DNA of 64,000 nt from Antrodiella citrinella (Eukaryota; Basidiomycota; Agaricomycetes; Polyporales; Steccherinaceae). The stretch spans positions 124,001 to 188,000 of the forward strand of contig SGPM01000013.1 of NCBI GenBank assembly GCA_004802725.1. The letters run 5' to 3'. Of the stretch, positions 11,938 to 23,253 are shown piece after piece. Position 1 is the first letter of the stretch, and each line of letters begins with the position of its first letter. Below the pieces are notes generated by a model that did no database searches, had not been told where the DNA came from, and saw nothing but the letters and a program-made list of their open reading frames with translations. The position numbers and the translations under genes were made by a program.

Positions 11938-12773
11938 TCAGTCTTTCCTCAAACCCCTGCGAGTGCTGGGGCTGCGATTGAGCCACCAAACCCCGGCGTT
12001 GATGTAAGTGGCATACGAGAGCCACGCACAGTACGGTGCAAGGAACCAGGTCGTCCGGCCGCCTGTAGGTCCGTGGAACAGTTTCTGAAGGGTAACAATA
12101 CTTAGAGTGAATCAACACGATGCGTGAAATTTGACATACCGTCATGTACAACGACATTCCAGTCATGAGGACGCTATCAGCTAAGGCCCATTCAACCTGA
12201 AATGACGCATACAGTGAGTCTGTAGTGCAAGGAAAAAAATTAGCAGACTTGCCTGGTTCTGCACGAAGAAGATGCTCGTCCATGCGCAGTTGAGGGTCAA
12301 CTGAGCGTAGTATAAGAGCAGCCCCTTGGAGAGTGCGTTCCTGGAGACGATCTGATAAATACATGCAGTAAAAACCTGGAAGTGAAGAAAGGACTCACTG
12401 CACGTCGGGAGACAATGCAGAGTCGTGCGCTTGGATCGCAAGGTGAGAAGCATACCCCATGCCTGGAAGGAACGTCCTGGTCAGAGTTTTGTCAATGCAC
12501 GACGCGTCGGATACTTACTCATGTACAACCCTGACCAAACGAACGGGAAAACGGTTGAAGGGGGACGGCCAGGAGGAAAAGCCAAGCTCTGCAAATGATA
12601 TGAGTTCGCGCCAAAAGACGATGCTTGAGAAGACAGCGTACGTTGTACCAAGTTCCTTTCACGGCGTCACGAGTAGGTGTTCCGCTGAGCATCCCGAGGG
12701 CGAGGGGTAGGCCCACAGCCACGACTGGGATTCTGGGTACTTGGAGGAGAATATCTGGCAAATAGACGGACAT
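11938..12773 (-). CDS. TspO/MBR (peripheral benzodiazepine receptor-like) membrane protein
   Basis: Small five-helix membrane protein of the TspO/TSPO family, which binds porphyrins and sterols in bacterial and mitochondrial membranes. On the minus strand the start at 12773 gives MSVYLPDILLQVPRIPVV and a first helix. Exons then join as GTWYN|SLAFPPGRPPSTVF, PFVWSGLYMS, MGYASHLAIQAHDSAL, LSKGLLLYYAQLTLNCAWTS, IFFVQNQ, ALADSVLMTGMSLYMT|KLFHG and FLAPYCAWLSYATYINAG, ending with stop 11938-11940. These match the family's hallmark Trp/Pro-rich blocks (WY..L..P...PP..VF..VW..LY and PY..W..YATY.N). Length is about 180 residues, normal for the family. Five or so introns are present. Function in this organism is inferred only; TspO genes are patchily distributed among fungi. 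Confidence 0.88.
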
Positions 12774-12970
12774 GGTGGGTGGTCGGAAGAAAGAAAGTGA
12801 ACAGCGACAGGAGAGGGATGCGCGTTGAAGTACTTGTGGAATCCTTGGCTACGTCATCGATCTGGCCGGCAGCATCGACCATCCAAATTCGGTCGAAACT
12901 CGTTCATTTTGGTTGGAAATTCATACAAACTTTGGTCCTACAACAAAACATCAAACACGCCGACATGAAA

Positions 12971-13537
12971 TCATAAGTCTATCCCCCCGTCTTCATCCAA
13001 CTCTACTGCAGGAATACCATTAGTTGCTGCCGGTGTTTCTGGACCCGTGACTTCTTCCTGAGGTGGCGAAGCGGGTGTTCGACTCGCAGTGGGAGGAGCA
13101 GCGGGAGGAACAGCAGCGATGTCGTAATGGGAGCTCGTTGGAATCCCCTTCTCCGTCAATGCCAACTGCAGCATACTGACTCGCTCAGCTTGAGAACCTC
13201 TGTCAAAAACGTCCCGGTGAAATCAGTCATAGTCTTATCAAGCTCATAAAGTGACCTAGTATGAGACTCACATAACGTCCTCATTCTCCTCGTACGCTTT
13301 CCGGAAGTCAGGATCATCAGGATCCTCCGCCAACGCTTCAAGAAGCTCCGACTGCGTCCTCCTCAAGTGCTCCAGAGAGTTTCCAATGCGAGAGATCTCT
13401 GTGGGCATTCAGGTAATAAGGAAACGATCCGAGGTAAGGGTGGTCCGTGGATCAAGACCTTCTGTGATGGTCGGCACATCCAACATCACGGCTTGTCCCA
13501 CAGTGAAAGGCTGTGGGTAGCGAGGGACGTACTCCAT
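12971..13537 (-). CDS. Small acidic protein with helical core, not recognised
   Basis: Start at 13537 (MEYVPRYPQPFTVGQAV). The first exon runs to TITE and then joins, over an intron of about 70 nt, to ISRIGNSLEHLRRTQSELLE and further to ALAEDPDDPDFRKAYEENED, SQAERVSMLQLALTEKGIP and an Ala/Pro-rich acidic tail ending GIDL at 12971. Total about 150 residues. The middle is amphipathic helix with a regular charge pattern, probably a short coiled coil that mediates an interaction. The clean exon joins and strong helical core argue for a real gene. No family was recognised and no function is offered. It lies between TspO and the carrier gene, all on the minus strand. Confidence 0.7.
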
Positions 13538-13835
13538 GGTTTCAGACTAGCTTTGCGGTAAAGTTTGTATCGAGCTGTTGCGTCGAATGAACGGAGGTGC
13601 GTTGTAGTCGATGAGATGAGAACGTTCAAGACGAAAGAATCAGGTTGTTTGATCGACACGCGATGTGTATTAGCTAAGGATTCGTAACAAACAGTCCAGG
13701 TCCTGCCAGTGAGGTGTACTATACTGCAAGTAAATAAACGCATATAAAAGATACAACGAGTCGAGTGAATCTAGTCTGTAATGCAAGAGAGGATATGATC
13801 TAAAGGGTAACATCAAGGCTCGGACGTGGGACGGG
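13538..13835. other. Intergenic, no gene seen
   Basis: 3' region of the mitochondrial carrier and upstream region of the small acidic protein, both on the minus strand. Nothing else recognised. Confidence 0.5.
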
Positions 13836-16204
13836 TTATACACCCAACCTATACTCAACATCAGCTGCGTCGTCTCAACGATTTGGGAATCACACTTACT
13901 TGCGCTTGCTTGATTCATATACAACGTAAGATATTGACACTGCTGGCACGACCTACACCGCGTCAGCCATTTAGCTATGCAATGTAAGTCAGATGCACAC
14001 ACCTTGGCAAGAGTAGGTGCCAGCCCTCGGTAGAATCCACGCCATCCATCTCGACCCCATGTCTGCTGAACCACATCAAAGACACCTGTATACCTCATAG
14101 GATGCCCATCGGACCCAGAGGCCTGTAATCGTGTCCTGACCAGGTTCAACGGGTATACGCTCGTCGCCCCAACGCTCCCAGAAACACTTCCAAACGCAAG
14201 CAACGCCCAAACACCCGGCTCTTCCTTCCCCGTCGACCGCAAGTACGCCAGCTTGAGGGCTTCGAACGTACTCATATCAATCGCGGAATATCTGAACAGG
14301 ACAAATCAGTGTCAGCCAAACATGTTTTAGATGTCGGTCTTTTGACGTACGGAAAGACTCCAATGAGGCCAATCTAGATTTATAGTTTGAGATGAAGTCT
14401 GTACAATAGTGCGACGACATACCCCTAGTCCTCGATAACAAGCCCTCAGACCGCCAAGACCCCACAGTCTGCGTGCCGCATTTAATAATGTTCGTCGTTC
14501 GGTACCGCTCATCATTTGCGTCTGCCTCATTCATGAATAACGAATGTTAGAAGCAGAGGCAGTCGCCTACCTTTAGAGTTTCTATTGGGTAGATACCTAC
14601 AGCACGCTCGTTAGTACAATAGGATGACTCAGGTCAAAATACTCGCTCAGTTGACTTGTGAGTCCTCCGATACCTCCAGACAGAAATCGGCTCACTCCGC
14701 TGATGTCCCTTGAGTCCTCGACTTTATCCCAGTATTTCGCGAAGAATCGTTTCTAAAAATGTCAAGTCAGAAGTGCTGTACTGTAACAACGTCCACGAAT
14801 AAACTGACCGACGATTCATAGGACATGAACTTGATGGCCGACTCTGGCAGGATCTTGGCGACTGACAGACCGTTCCCCGTCCAGAAAGCAAGAACACCAC
14901 CCTCTGCGTAGATGCGCGCAACCGCCCCGGCAATAGCCTTCATGCCTTTCGTAGGAGCAGCCGCGCTAATGATGGTGCCTCCCAGGTCTGGGGGCCGGGT
15001 TATAAGGAATATCTTCAGACGGTCAAAGGGCGCGGTACACGTCCTTGAAACTGGATATACAATCAGATGAAGGGCTACACACCATATTGTGTCGCTCACC
15101 AGCACCAGCTACACCACCTGCAAGGAGGAACTTCACAGCCAAGGATCCTCCGAGGACACTCTGGGTCTCTTCCTCATGACCTGACTCCGAGTATTCATCG
15201 TGGTCATCTTCATCTTCCATTTCTGGGTGATCGACCAAGGGAACTGTTGCTTCTTTGGGTAGCAGGGAACGTCGATTGGGTGAAAGATCTTCTGCGCTCA
15301 ATGAGACATCACCTATCAATGCACCTATCGTCAACGTAAATCCGATATACAGGGACGATTGACTTACCTTCCATGTTCACGCGAGCTGCGCCCCGTCCGT
15401 CATCTCCCATGAATTTCTTGACCTCGTAGTAGCGGAATATCTCGGCTGCCGAAGCTTTCCGAGGCATGAGTAACAGGAAGTCTCGGAATTCTTCGAAGCT
15501 GATTGCATGTGAATGAGGCGTCGAGGTCATGGTAGTCATGAATTCCGTCAACGTGGCTGGGGTCATCACAATACCTAGACAAAAGTCAGATCTTTCACAG
15601 GTTGCATGGGAGAGTCCCCTCACCAGCCTTGTCGAGTGCTACCGCCAGCTCTTCAGCATCTAGATGGCCGTTCCCGTCCATGTCAAGCTCGTCGTGGAAT
15701 ATCCGCCATAGTTCTATACGAGATTCATCAGCACGAACACTTCAATGGAGCTGTATGTCTGGGCGTACCAGCCTCCTTTTGCACAGCGTACTCCCGGAAT
15801 TCATTCCAGCCAATACTTCGCCGTCGGAACCCGGATGTGTGACCTCCACACCTGCCCACCAACTCATCCTGGTACATCTCCTCCAACTCCTTCGCGCTCT
15901 CTTTCGTCAACACGCCATCCTTCTTCACGGGATTCCGCCTCGCAATCTCCTCGTCCTCCGCATCGTCATGGTTGAACTTCTTCGGTAGTCTCGACCATAC
16001 GTCCCGTAATCGCTGTTCCCGTCGGCTCTCCCCCTCCTGCGTGCGGAATTCGACTAGATTGTGTGGCAGAGGGTGGTAATGATAGTTGTCAGAGCGAAGA
16101 CGGGGGATAAATGGCCTGTTCTGTGCGCCAGAATAGCTGGCCTCGTAGATTTCTCGGTTGGAGGGACGCCTGGAGGTATGGTCGGTATCTCTGCTGGACG
16201 TCAT
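13836..16204 (-). CDS. EF-hand calcium-regulated mitochondrial carrier (SLC25A23/24/25-like)
   Basis: Inner-membrane carrier of the ATP-Mg/Pi (SCaMC) type, in which calcium binding by an N-terminal EF-hand domain in the intermembrane space regulates transport. The N-terminal ~330 residues contain at least one perfect EF-hand loop (DMDGNGHLDAEE, encoded near 15645-15685) and weaker ones around it (ISFEEFRDFLLLMP). Three carrier repeats follow, with signatures TAPFDRLK, IYPIETLK and VYPLNLVRT, and the matching second-helix motifs (FWTGNGLSVAKILPESAIKF, CYRGLGV, FYRGLAPTLAK). The last exons read VVPAVSISYVVYESSKRK|LGV and stop at 13836. Ten or so introns. The start is placed at 16204 (MTSSRDTDH); an in-frame ATG at 16258 would add 18 residues. 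Substrate is inferred from architecture. Confidence 0.9.
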
Positions 16205-16622
16205 CTGGGAGTGGTTCCAAACAAAAAATGTGTGTCGGGATTGTATGTGATTGTTCACAGAACCAAGCGCAGTACGCTCGGGGAACCTAACGTGGGTTCA
16301 TCTGAAGAGGTAGGGAAGTGTTTCTGATACGGGAGCATGTGGCTCGGGCGAACGTTGACGTCTACGGTCTACGGCGGCAGCGCCAATTCCTCCACTCACA
16401 CCCACAAATCCGTTCCGACTCAGCTTCATTTCGGTATACATAATCATGAACAGTAAATGCATAGCACATACTACTACTACGAAAGAATCAGTAAAGTACA
16501 AAAGATTACATCCAGGTGCACGAAGCCACAACCCATCAAGACTCGGACACAAGCGGTAGAGTACAAGGACCTGCAATATAAAGATAAATAAAGTCGTCAT
16601 GGTCATGCTATCTTCGTCGTGT
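16205..16622. other. Intergenic: carrier promoter and 3' end of next gene
   Basis: A minus-strand open frame (16298-16606) is hydrophobic at its start but has no recognisable domain and lies in the expected 5' leader of the carrier gene. Not called as a gene. Confidence 0.5.
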
Positions 16623-17665
16623 TTAGTACGTCACAGCTCCGGGCGTACGCGTGAAGGAAAAGAGGCGGACAATCCTGAGTCTCATAGAGCCTCCCCAACG
16701 CTTCAGCTGCAGCCACACAACGGTCCAGATGTTTGGCCGATGAGCTCGCACTAGCTCTTTGCGACTCGGAAGGAAGAACTTTGGGGCACCAGTCATGTCG
16801 TGATTGAATTGACTATGAAAGTCGTCCCGGGAGCCCAGCACCGTCATGGAAGCATTCGTCGTGGCATCAGGGTCAAAAGACACAGGGAAGATGTTGGCCC
16901 GTAGATGATTTGGAGATTGAGCAGAAGTAGGCAGGTCGGGGTATACCTAGCGAGGGTGTTCAGCGCTCAGCGACAACTGTGGCGTGTAATCACGAGGGAA
17001 CGTACGGTCGTGTTAAAGGAATTTCGGTCATGGTGGTTAAACAGGTCGACTCGAGGGAATTTGAGACGCGTGTTGGCGGGTGGCGTAGGCGGATGGTAGG
17101 TCTACATTGCTCGTTCAGTCGAGAACGCGATGCATATTCGAAACCACCAACCTTGTGTCGACCATGTGTAGACGAGGAAGTGGAATCGTCGGACAACAAG
17201 CTAGAGCGACCGCTAGGTACGCTGCGAGTCAATGCAGGTTGTGGCACCTGCGATAAATGAGTGACGACGTCAAGAGCATATTCGCAACGGTACACACCTT
17301 CACTGAGCATGTTTCTAGTATGTCGCTCAACGCGGGCTCTGCAGCTACTCCACTAACGTCGCCGGTACCACGCTCAACATATTGAGTGGCGTCAGAGTCC
17401 CGCGGCTCGACGGTCAAAGCCTTCTCTATATGTTCTCGCCAATCCTGAGGGAGCTGTGGGCGAAATGCAATGAGACGGTGGATAGGGTAGAGGTGACAGA
17501 GGAACCTACAGGAGGATGCTGCGACCTGATGCCGACAGCCGCAAATGGGGTGAAGCCAGAGATGGATATGAGGGAGGATGGCCGAGATGGGACGAAGACA
17601 GGGACAGGCTTCCTCTTAGACATGTTGACACGCTTCGTACTTCGATACATATTGGCATTAGACAT
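16623..17665 (-). CDS. Ser/Pro-rich protein of unknown function
   Basis: Start at 17665 (MSNANMYRSTKRVNMSKRK, basic). Exon 1 appears to end at HPP before a gtaggt donor. The next exon reads PQDWREHIEKALTVEPRDSD and ends LETCSVK; another starts VPQPALTRSVPSGRSSLLSD and continues to a basic stretch (RLRHPPTRVSNSLEST). The last exon gives NIFPVSFDPDATTNASMTVL and ends RTPGAVTY with stop 16623-16625. About 270 residues, mostly disordered and basic, with a Trp-containing end (NIWTVVWLQLKRWGG) that could be an amphipathic helix. The join between the last two exons (around 16950-17010) was not resolved: the strongest donor gives a frame mismatch. No family recognised. It could be two fragments; moderate confidence that this is a gene. 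Confidence 0.5.
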
Positions 17666-18479
17666 AGCGGCAAGGTGGTGAGTTCCGAAGAGCCACTCGA
17701 ATCTAGTTGATAGGCTTATAAAGGTGGCCACTCGTCCACAAAGCAAAGACAATTTCAAGCAAGGCAACGCAAGCGAGTGGCGCTTCTAAAAGCAATTGGA
17801 CAGGGCAGCGTGCTGGTTGTCGTGGGCCCTTTTCATTCAAGAAGACAATGGAGCATTGCCCCGGCCGGACGGAGGTGCAGCCGAGAGGAGGGGCCTTGGG
17901 GGTTTCTGAGCCAACAGACGCGAGAGACTCGCTGCACCGTCCGGCACAAGATCTGCGCATGCATGAGGTACAGCAACCGGGAACGCTGACTGCTCGTGTT
18001 TCCCTCGCTTTGGACGAAGGAGACAGGATTCTTCGAGTCAGCGAGCCATGAGGTGATCTGCCTTTCCATGAATGAAGAACATGCGCAGGGAGTTCAAACA
18101 TACCGCTCCGCGCTCTTCCAAGAGAGCATGGCCAACACCCATACTGGGGCCGTGCTAACCAGTGATTGGCGGGACTAATTGGCATCGTGCGCGAAGCAAC
18201 TCGGAGAACTTGAAGTTTGGCGCGTTCGAGACTTGAGTTCCCCCGAAGAGGTCGTAAAGTAGTTGCGAATCATGGAAAGACAGCAACAGCGGAGCGCCTT
18301 CAGGCGTCAACGATCAAACCACACTTCAGACCGATGTCAATATGTACTATTTCGTTGAGAATGGATACTACTATACAGTTCGAACAACAACACAATGTGA
18401 TACTAGTAGAATGTACACGCGTCCAGAAACACTCATGACGGTTGACGCGACGAGACCACACAGAAGCCGATTCGAGTGA
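17666..18479. other. Intergenic between Argonaute 3' end and disordered-protein gene
   Basis: Open frames exist on both strands (up to 160 codons, minus strand 17703-18185), but their composition is Cys/Arg/Ser-rich and overlapping frames are open on both strands. No splice-joined protein with a recognisable core was found. Confidence 0.5.
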
Positions 18480-21400
18480 TTAGGAAAAGTACATGACCTT
18501 CTTGGTAGTCGCGTGAAGAGGCTTGAACTGGCTCTTGAACCGTTCAAGCTGGTTTTCCGCATCGGTACCAGCAGCTGTCTCAGTCTCCGTAAAGTCGAGC
18601 TGGGTCTCTGGGTCGTAGTGGTTCTTCGCCCGGCTGCACACGATATCGGCATCTGTAACGAGCAGTATTGTGAGCGGAGTACAAGTATGGCGCCGGAATG
18701 ACTTACAGTATACGGGCGCGGGGATAGAAACAGACCGCGTGCTGCGAGCGTAGACGTGGCAGAGCGCGAAGGAAAGCTGCTGCAACCCATCGGCACTGTA
18801 ATACAGAACACCTTCAGTGGCGTACTAGCACATGCATCTTATGAAGACTTACGGAATGTTGTTCTCGTCGTAGAGAATGTTGTAGTGCGCAGGCCGAGAC
18901 GTACCCAGAAGACCGGCATGGGATTGCAGATAGAAGTCTTGCTCAACGGGATGTGTGATGTCGCGATCGATGACGGTCCCCGCGAAGCAATTCCCGCTCC
19001 TCCTGTCACCACCGTCCGAGGTCTTCGGGAAGAAACGAACATGGTGACGTTTCCCTACCACAATGACCGTGATCTTGGGGTCAATATTGAGACTCTCGCA
19101 GGCCTCTGCGCAAGCGTCAGTGATGAGTCACAAACAATTTCGAGACCACACTTACTCTTGATGCGAGGTAGTTCTAAAATATTGGTCAGAACGTCAAGAA
19201 TTGGCTACAATAACTTCAGACTCACCAATGTCGAGCACTTGTTTGAACTGACCCTCGGACACACCATCTGAGGTCACGCGTTAATCTGAGGTGAATACAA
19301 TAGAGGGGAACACTACTTACCACGGTAGAACAAGATGCGTTTCGGTGGAATTATCTTCTGCTTTTCCACATTCCTACGGTATCCCATATATTGCTCAAGC
19401 ATAGTCTGAACAATATGGTCAGCCCTGGACGCAATGAAAGGACAGGTAAAGTCTCACCTTCACCATAATTTCGAGGTCCTCAATCATCTCCTGGCGAGAG
19501 GTCTGGACTCTACAATCGGCGATATACTTCGCGGAATTCGCGTCAACGTTCGCGACGAGAGCAGTGAAAGAAGGGCGACCCTCAGAGTGGGCCGCAGGAT
19601 GAATGACATCAGCCTAGGACAAGCGATCAGTAATGCAGATGTTCGAAAAGAACTACAACACTCACTCCCATGACGATGGTCGGGTTGTGAGCGTCCGTGA
19701 GAATGGACACAGCACGAGCCTCAGGAATTGTGTTGATACCTCCGCGTTTGACGTTGATCCTAAATGAAGACGAAGCTCAATCAGCGAGCTCAAGCAGGGA
19801 AAGTTCTAATACACACTTCAAGCAGACGTTGGCGAAGTACTGTGCATTTCCTCTGTTGCACTTCTGCGCCTTCAAGCATTGCGTTGCCACACCCGCCTGG
19901 ATATCTCCGAAGCTACCAGGCAGTCAGATCGGATTCATACGCATATAGTAAAGTGAACTTACTGCTTGACGGCAGTATAGAGATTGGTCGCGCCTTCAGG
20001 AAGGACGACGACGATCATATCCGGGAACTTGTTGTTCTTCGTGCGGCACGCATGGCCAGCATTACGCATTTGCTGTCAAAACCCAATAAATCAAGACACT
20101 GACAAGAACAATTGGAATATACTTACGTCCATGACCCGTCCTTGTGCACTCTCCCATCTGATGACCGGGTCTTGTTCTCTAACAGCGATGCCTGCGGAAA
20201 TGCGACGCGTGAGACATATGTATACTGAAGTGCAGCTGAAAATACTCACCAACGGCCCTGCAAGCATTCAATAAGTTTTTGACCATCTCGTCGGCACTAC
20301 GCTCGTCGAACCTAACCTTACGTTCATAGATGACAACGGCCCAGGAGTCGATGACAGCCGGGCTGAAGAACTTCTTGTCGGCCCTGGAAAGCTAGATCAA
20401 TACAGTACATATCGAGATCAACTGTGCATCAATACTTACATGTTCCACGCACCCTCGCGAGGACCTTGGAGCAGGTGTTAATTGGTGATAGAATGAGACG
20501 AGAACATAACGTACGATGGTGGGCTGTTTGCTGCCTTTGCCATACAGGAGCGGCGGTGGAGGTAAGATGCGAGCGTTGACGGAGAGAGGCCCGGCGGCGA
20601 TGTTAACGTCAAGGCCAAATTGCTATTGTGGCAAGTCAGTTGGGACTAATGTATGAGTATAGCAATCTGGACATACGCGAACATATTCAGATTGACCATA
20701 CGCGAGAACCTACAACTCATCATCAGGACTGTGGCTCGATAAAATAGTGCGCATACATACACCGAGACCTGCTCTGATGCTCTGAAGACGTTCCTCAGGT
20801 CTCTTGGTGGAGAACGCAAGGACATCACTCGTCTTCTCAGGTGGAACCTGCTTCCGCATGATCTGACCCGGAGGGACTTCACAGAACTCAGCGGGAATCA
20901 ATGCACCTTTGCCGACCTGTTCTAATGTCAACGGGGGAAAAGATAAGATCAAAAGCACATTACGCACCTCGACACAGAAGACAGAAGGATATTGCAGTGC
21001 ACGATTATACGTTTGCTGGAAATAGTTTGCGACCGTTATCTGCCCTCCTTCGTGCATGCTGAAGGTCAGAGCGGACGCGCCACGGTCTGAGATCTTCTTT
21101 ATGACACGGGGCGGTCTACGATTTTGGCCTTGTTGATCAGGGCGACGGACGTTGACGGCAACTCTTATACCGGATAAGAACCGTTGCAGCTTGACTCGTT
21201 CACGATTATCCAATCCTTGAGGGGGCGACAGTGCCTGGATGTTACCTCTTACTCCGAGGTACTCCATGCAAAGAGGAATGAGAGGACCAGGCTTGTACAT
21301 GGTGCCGGTGCTGATGTCGATATTTATCAACATTCTACCGGTAGCTGGGCGCACAGACTGAAAGTAGCCGCGCCACAGCACCATGCCCATCCCAATGTCT

Positions 21401-22370
21401 TTTGTCTCCCTGTCGGTAAAGAACGACCGGACGTTGAAGGGATAATTGAGCGTAGGTTCCATACGGACGACAACGTTCAAGGCCTGCAAAATATTAGGAC
21501 GCGTCGATTTGGAGCAACACGCCACTTACTGTAATCGCGGTCAGAACTGAGTTGTCTTGGGACTGCTTCCCATCGAGGAACCGTTTCAGAACCCTAATCA
21601 CGCGTTAACGGTGTAAGGGAGCGAAAGAAATGATAACTTACTCTGGGTTGATCTCGGCGACCTTCGTGAGCTTGACCTTGTATATCTTAGGGCCCCTCTG
21701 GTTCTCCCGCGGGGGTGAGTCCGGTACTCTTGGATCAGCAAGAGTCACGTCAAACTACAACGAGAGGCTTAGCGTAAACGAGATGCGTCTATGATACGAT
21801 GCACGGACCGTTTGTGTGTCATTCTCGAAGGGGTATCTTCGCACTGAGAACATGTTCTTGCGCCCATCGTACACTGACTTAGGGGTGAATATGGCTGGGG
21901 CGACGACTTCTTGCATCATGCGGATCAGGTCCATATTCAATTTCGCCGGTAGTGTCTGTTCACTGGGCGTGATAGCTGCGGCGCGGCGGGTCAAGATTGC
22001 GCCACAGCAGATGATAAAAAGAAAAAAGACGCACCAACTAGCAAACGCGAAGAGTATCAGCAACTGAAATTGAGTAAGATATGAAGATGGACATACCGTC
22101 GTAATGGTAGATGATTCCTTGAGGGATCTCGCACTCAAAATGATTGGTGAAAACTTGAATGGCTCGACCACCCGAACCGTACCCCGATCGCTTCACGCCA
22201 ACTGTTGTGACATGATCGCCTTGGGAGGGCAGACCGATTTCAAGACCGGCTTCACTGGCGACGGTGCTCGCCGCGGGACTTCCGTGTCCTCCACCACGGG
22301 GAGTCCCGGAGCCACCACGACCGCGTCCGCGACCTCCACCGCGACCTCCACCACGAGCTCGACCAGACAT
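18480..22370 (-). CDS. Argonaute (PAZ-PIWI) RNA-silencing effector
   Basis: Guide-RNA-binding slicer of RNA interference. The start at 22370 opens with an Arg/Gly-rich tail ([15 protein letters not shown]) typical of fungal and animal Argonautes, then the N domain ([19 protein letters not shown]), an L1/PAZ region ([38 protein letters not shown]), and the PIWI domain. The four catalytic residues of slicer Argonautes are in place: Asp in [11 protein letters not shown], Glu in [10 protein letters not shown], Asp in [11 protein letters not shown], and His in [16 protein letters not shown]. The conserved [12 protein letters not shown] lies between the last two. The end is MYFS with stop 18480-18482; Argonautes normally end in a hydrophobic tail of this kind. 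Roughly 20 short introns. Expected partners (Dicer, RdRP) are not in the window. A TATA-like motif lies about 75 bp upstream of the start. Confidence 0.95.
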
Positions 22371-22443
22371 ATTTGCAGAACGTGGAGAGGAGATGGAAGG
22401 GAGAGGGAAATATGAGGGAAAAGAGAAAGACGCGTCGACGGAG

Positions 22444-22450
22444 GTTTATA
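22444..22450 (-). promoter_or_regulatory. Putative TATA box of the Argonaute gene
   Basis: TATAAAC on the minus strand, about 75 bp before the start codon at 22370. Position fits a core promoter; not proven. Confidence 0.35.
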
Positions 22451-23019
22451 AAAAGAGAGGGAGGAGTGGCGTGGAAGGGACGTGGCTTATGAGAAGAGCA
22501 GCTAATCGATTACGAGGGTCAACGTCGCTTTATGTATCAACTCTTCGCGGCATGGGGCTCAATACAAAAAGCTTTCCATACGCTTCCTCGATCAAGCTCA
22601 ATACCGTGAAAAATCGAGACCAGGGGAGTGCGGGGGCGTGGTAGATGGTACTGTGCACGTCTGCGGTCACGGTTTCTGCGTTTGAGCCTCTTAAAAGCCC
22701 TCGCTACTTGATAAGCGGCGAAACTGTGCCTCGCGTGATGGCACTATGCAAGGTGTGTGGGACCTTGCGGTATCGATTTACTCAGATACTGCGGAAGGTC
22801 ACAAACCTTTCATTTCAAGGCATTCCTTCCTGCGCGACGCAGCAACTGTAACAACAGCGGCGATTGGGAGACGCAAGTTGGCGCCGCTCAGCGTGTGACA
22901 TAAACTTACGGTACGATGATATCGCAGCAAATCAACAACACTGTGGACGTTCGGGTGTTTGAGACGACTTCATGGATCAGATAATGAGACGAGTGAGATC
23001 AAACAAAAGAGGCATGGCC

Positions 23020-23024
23020 AAAAA
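23020..23024 (-). terminator. Pol III T5 terminator of tRNA-Gln
   Basis: Five T residues on the minus strand a few bases after the tRNA 3' end. Confidence 0.7.
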
Positions 23025-23027
23025 TAT

Positions 23028-23113
23028 AGGTAGTACCAGGAATCGAACCTGGGTTCTGAGAACGACCTGACTAGCATCAGAATCTCAAGTGATAACCGCT
23101 ACACTATACCACC
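23028..23113 (-). tRNA. tRNA-Gln (CTG) with a 14-nt intron
   Basis: On the minus strand the sequence folds as a tRNA: acceptor GGTGGTA/TACTACC (one G-T pair), D arm with AGCGGTTA loop, anticodon stem TGAGA/TCTCA, and T arm CAGG-TTCGATT-CCTG. The first 25 bases match the well-known fungal tRNA-Gln pattern (TATAGTGTAG-GGTTATCAC). The anticodon loop reads TT-CTG-A, then 14 extra bases (TGCTAGTCAGGTCG) at the canonical 37/38 position, then T. The mature molecule is 72 nt plus CCA. A T5 stretch follows at once, as expected for RNA polymerase III. Confidence 0.93.
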
Positions 23114-23178
23114 GTTCTTGTTACATGTATCTGAACATTGGTATGATCTTTTTCGATCTATGACGGCAACGATTGAGA

Positions 23179-23184
23179 TGACTC
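23179..23184 (+). promoter_or_regulatory. Possible Gcn4/Cpc1 site before HIS4
   Basis: TGACTC, the core of the site bound by Gcn4-type bZIP factors in general amino acid control, lies 70 bp before the HIS4 start. HIS4 is a classical Gcn4 target in yeast. A six-base match alone is weak. Confidence 0.35.
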
Positions 23185-23253
23185 GAATTTTTTATTGCAG
23201 TCTAGATAACGAAGCAATGTATACTACCGTGCTCACAACACACAAAGACCAAG

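Larger units (their letters stand above)
22371..23027. other. Intergenic: Argonaute upstream region
   Basis: Plus-strand open frames here (22264-22644, 22645-22851) overlap the antisense of the RGG tail or have no recognisable content. The region carries the putative TATA box and, at 23020-23024, the A5 tract that reads as the T5 Pol III terminator of the tRNA on the minus strand. Confidence 0.5.

Noticed and set aside
16298..16606. Hydrophobic minus-strand open frame
   Set aside because: Lies in the expected leader of the carrier gene; no splice partner and no family.
17703..18185. 160-codon minus-strand open frame
   Set aside because: Cys/Arg-rich, overlapped by open frames on the other strand, no recognisable content.
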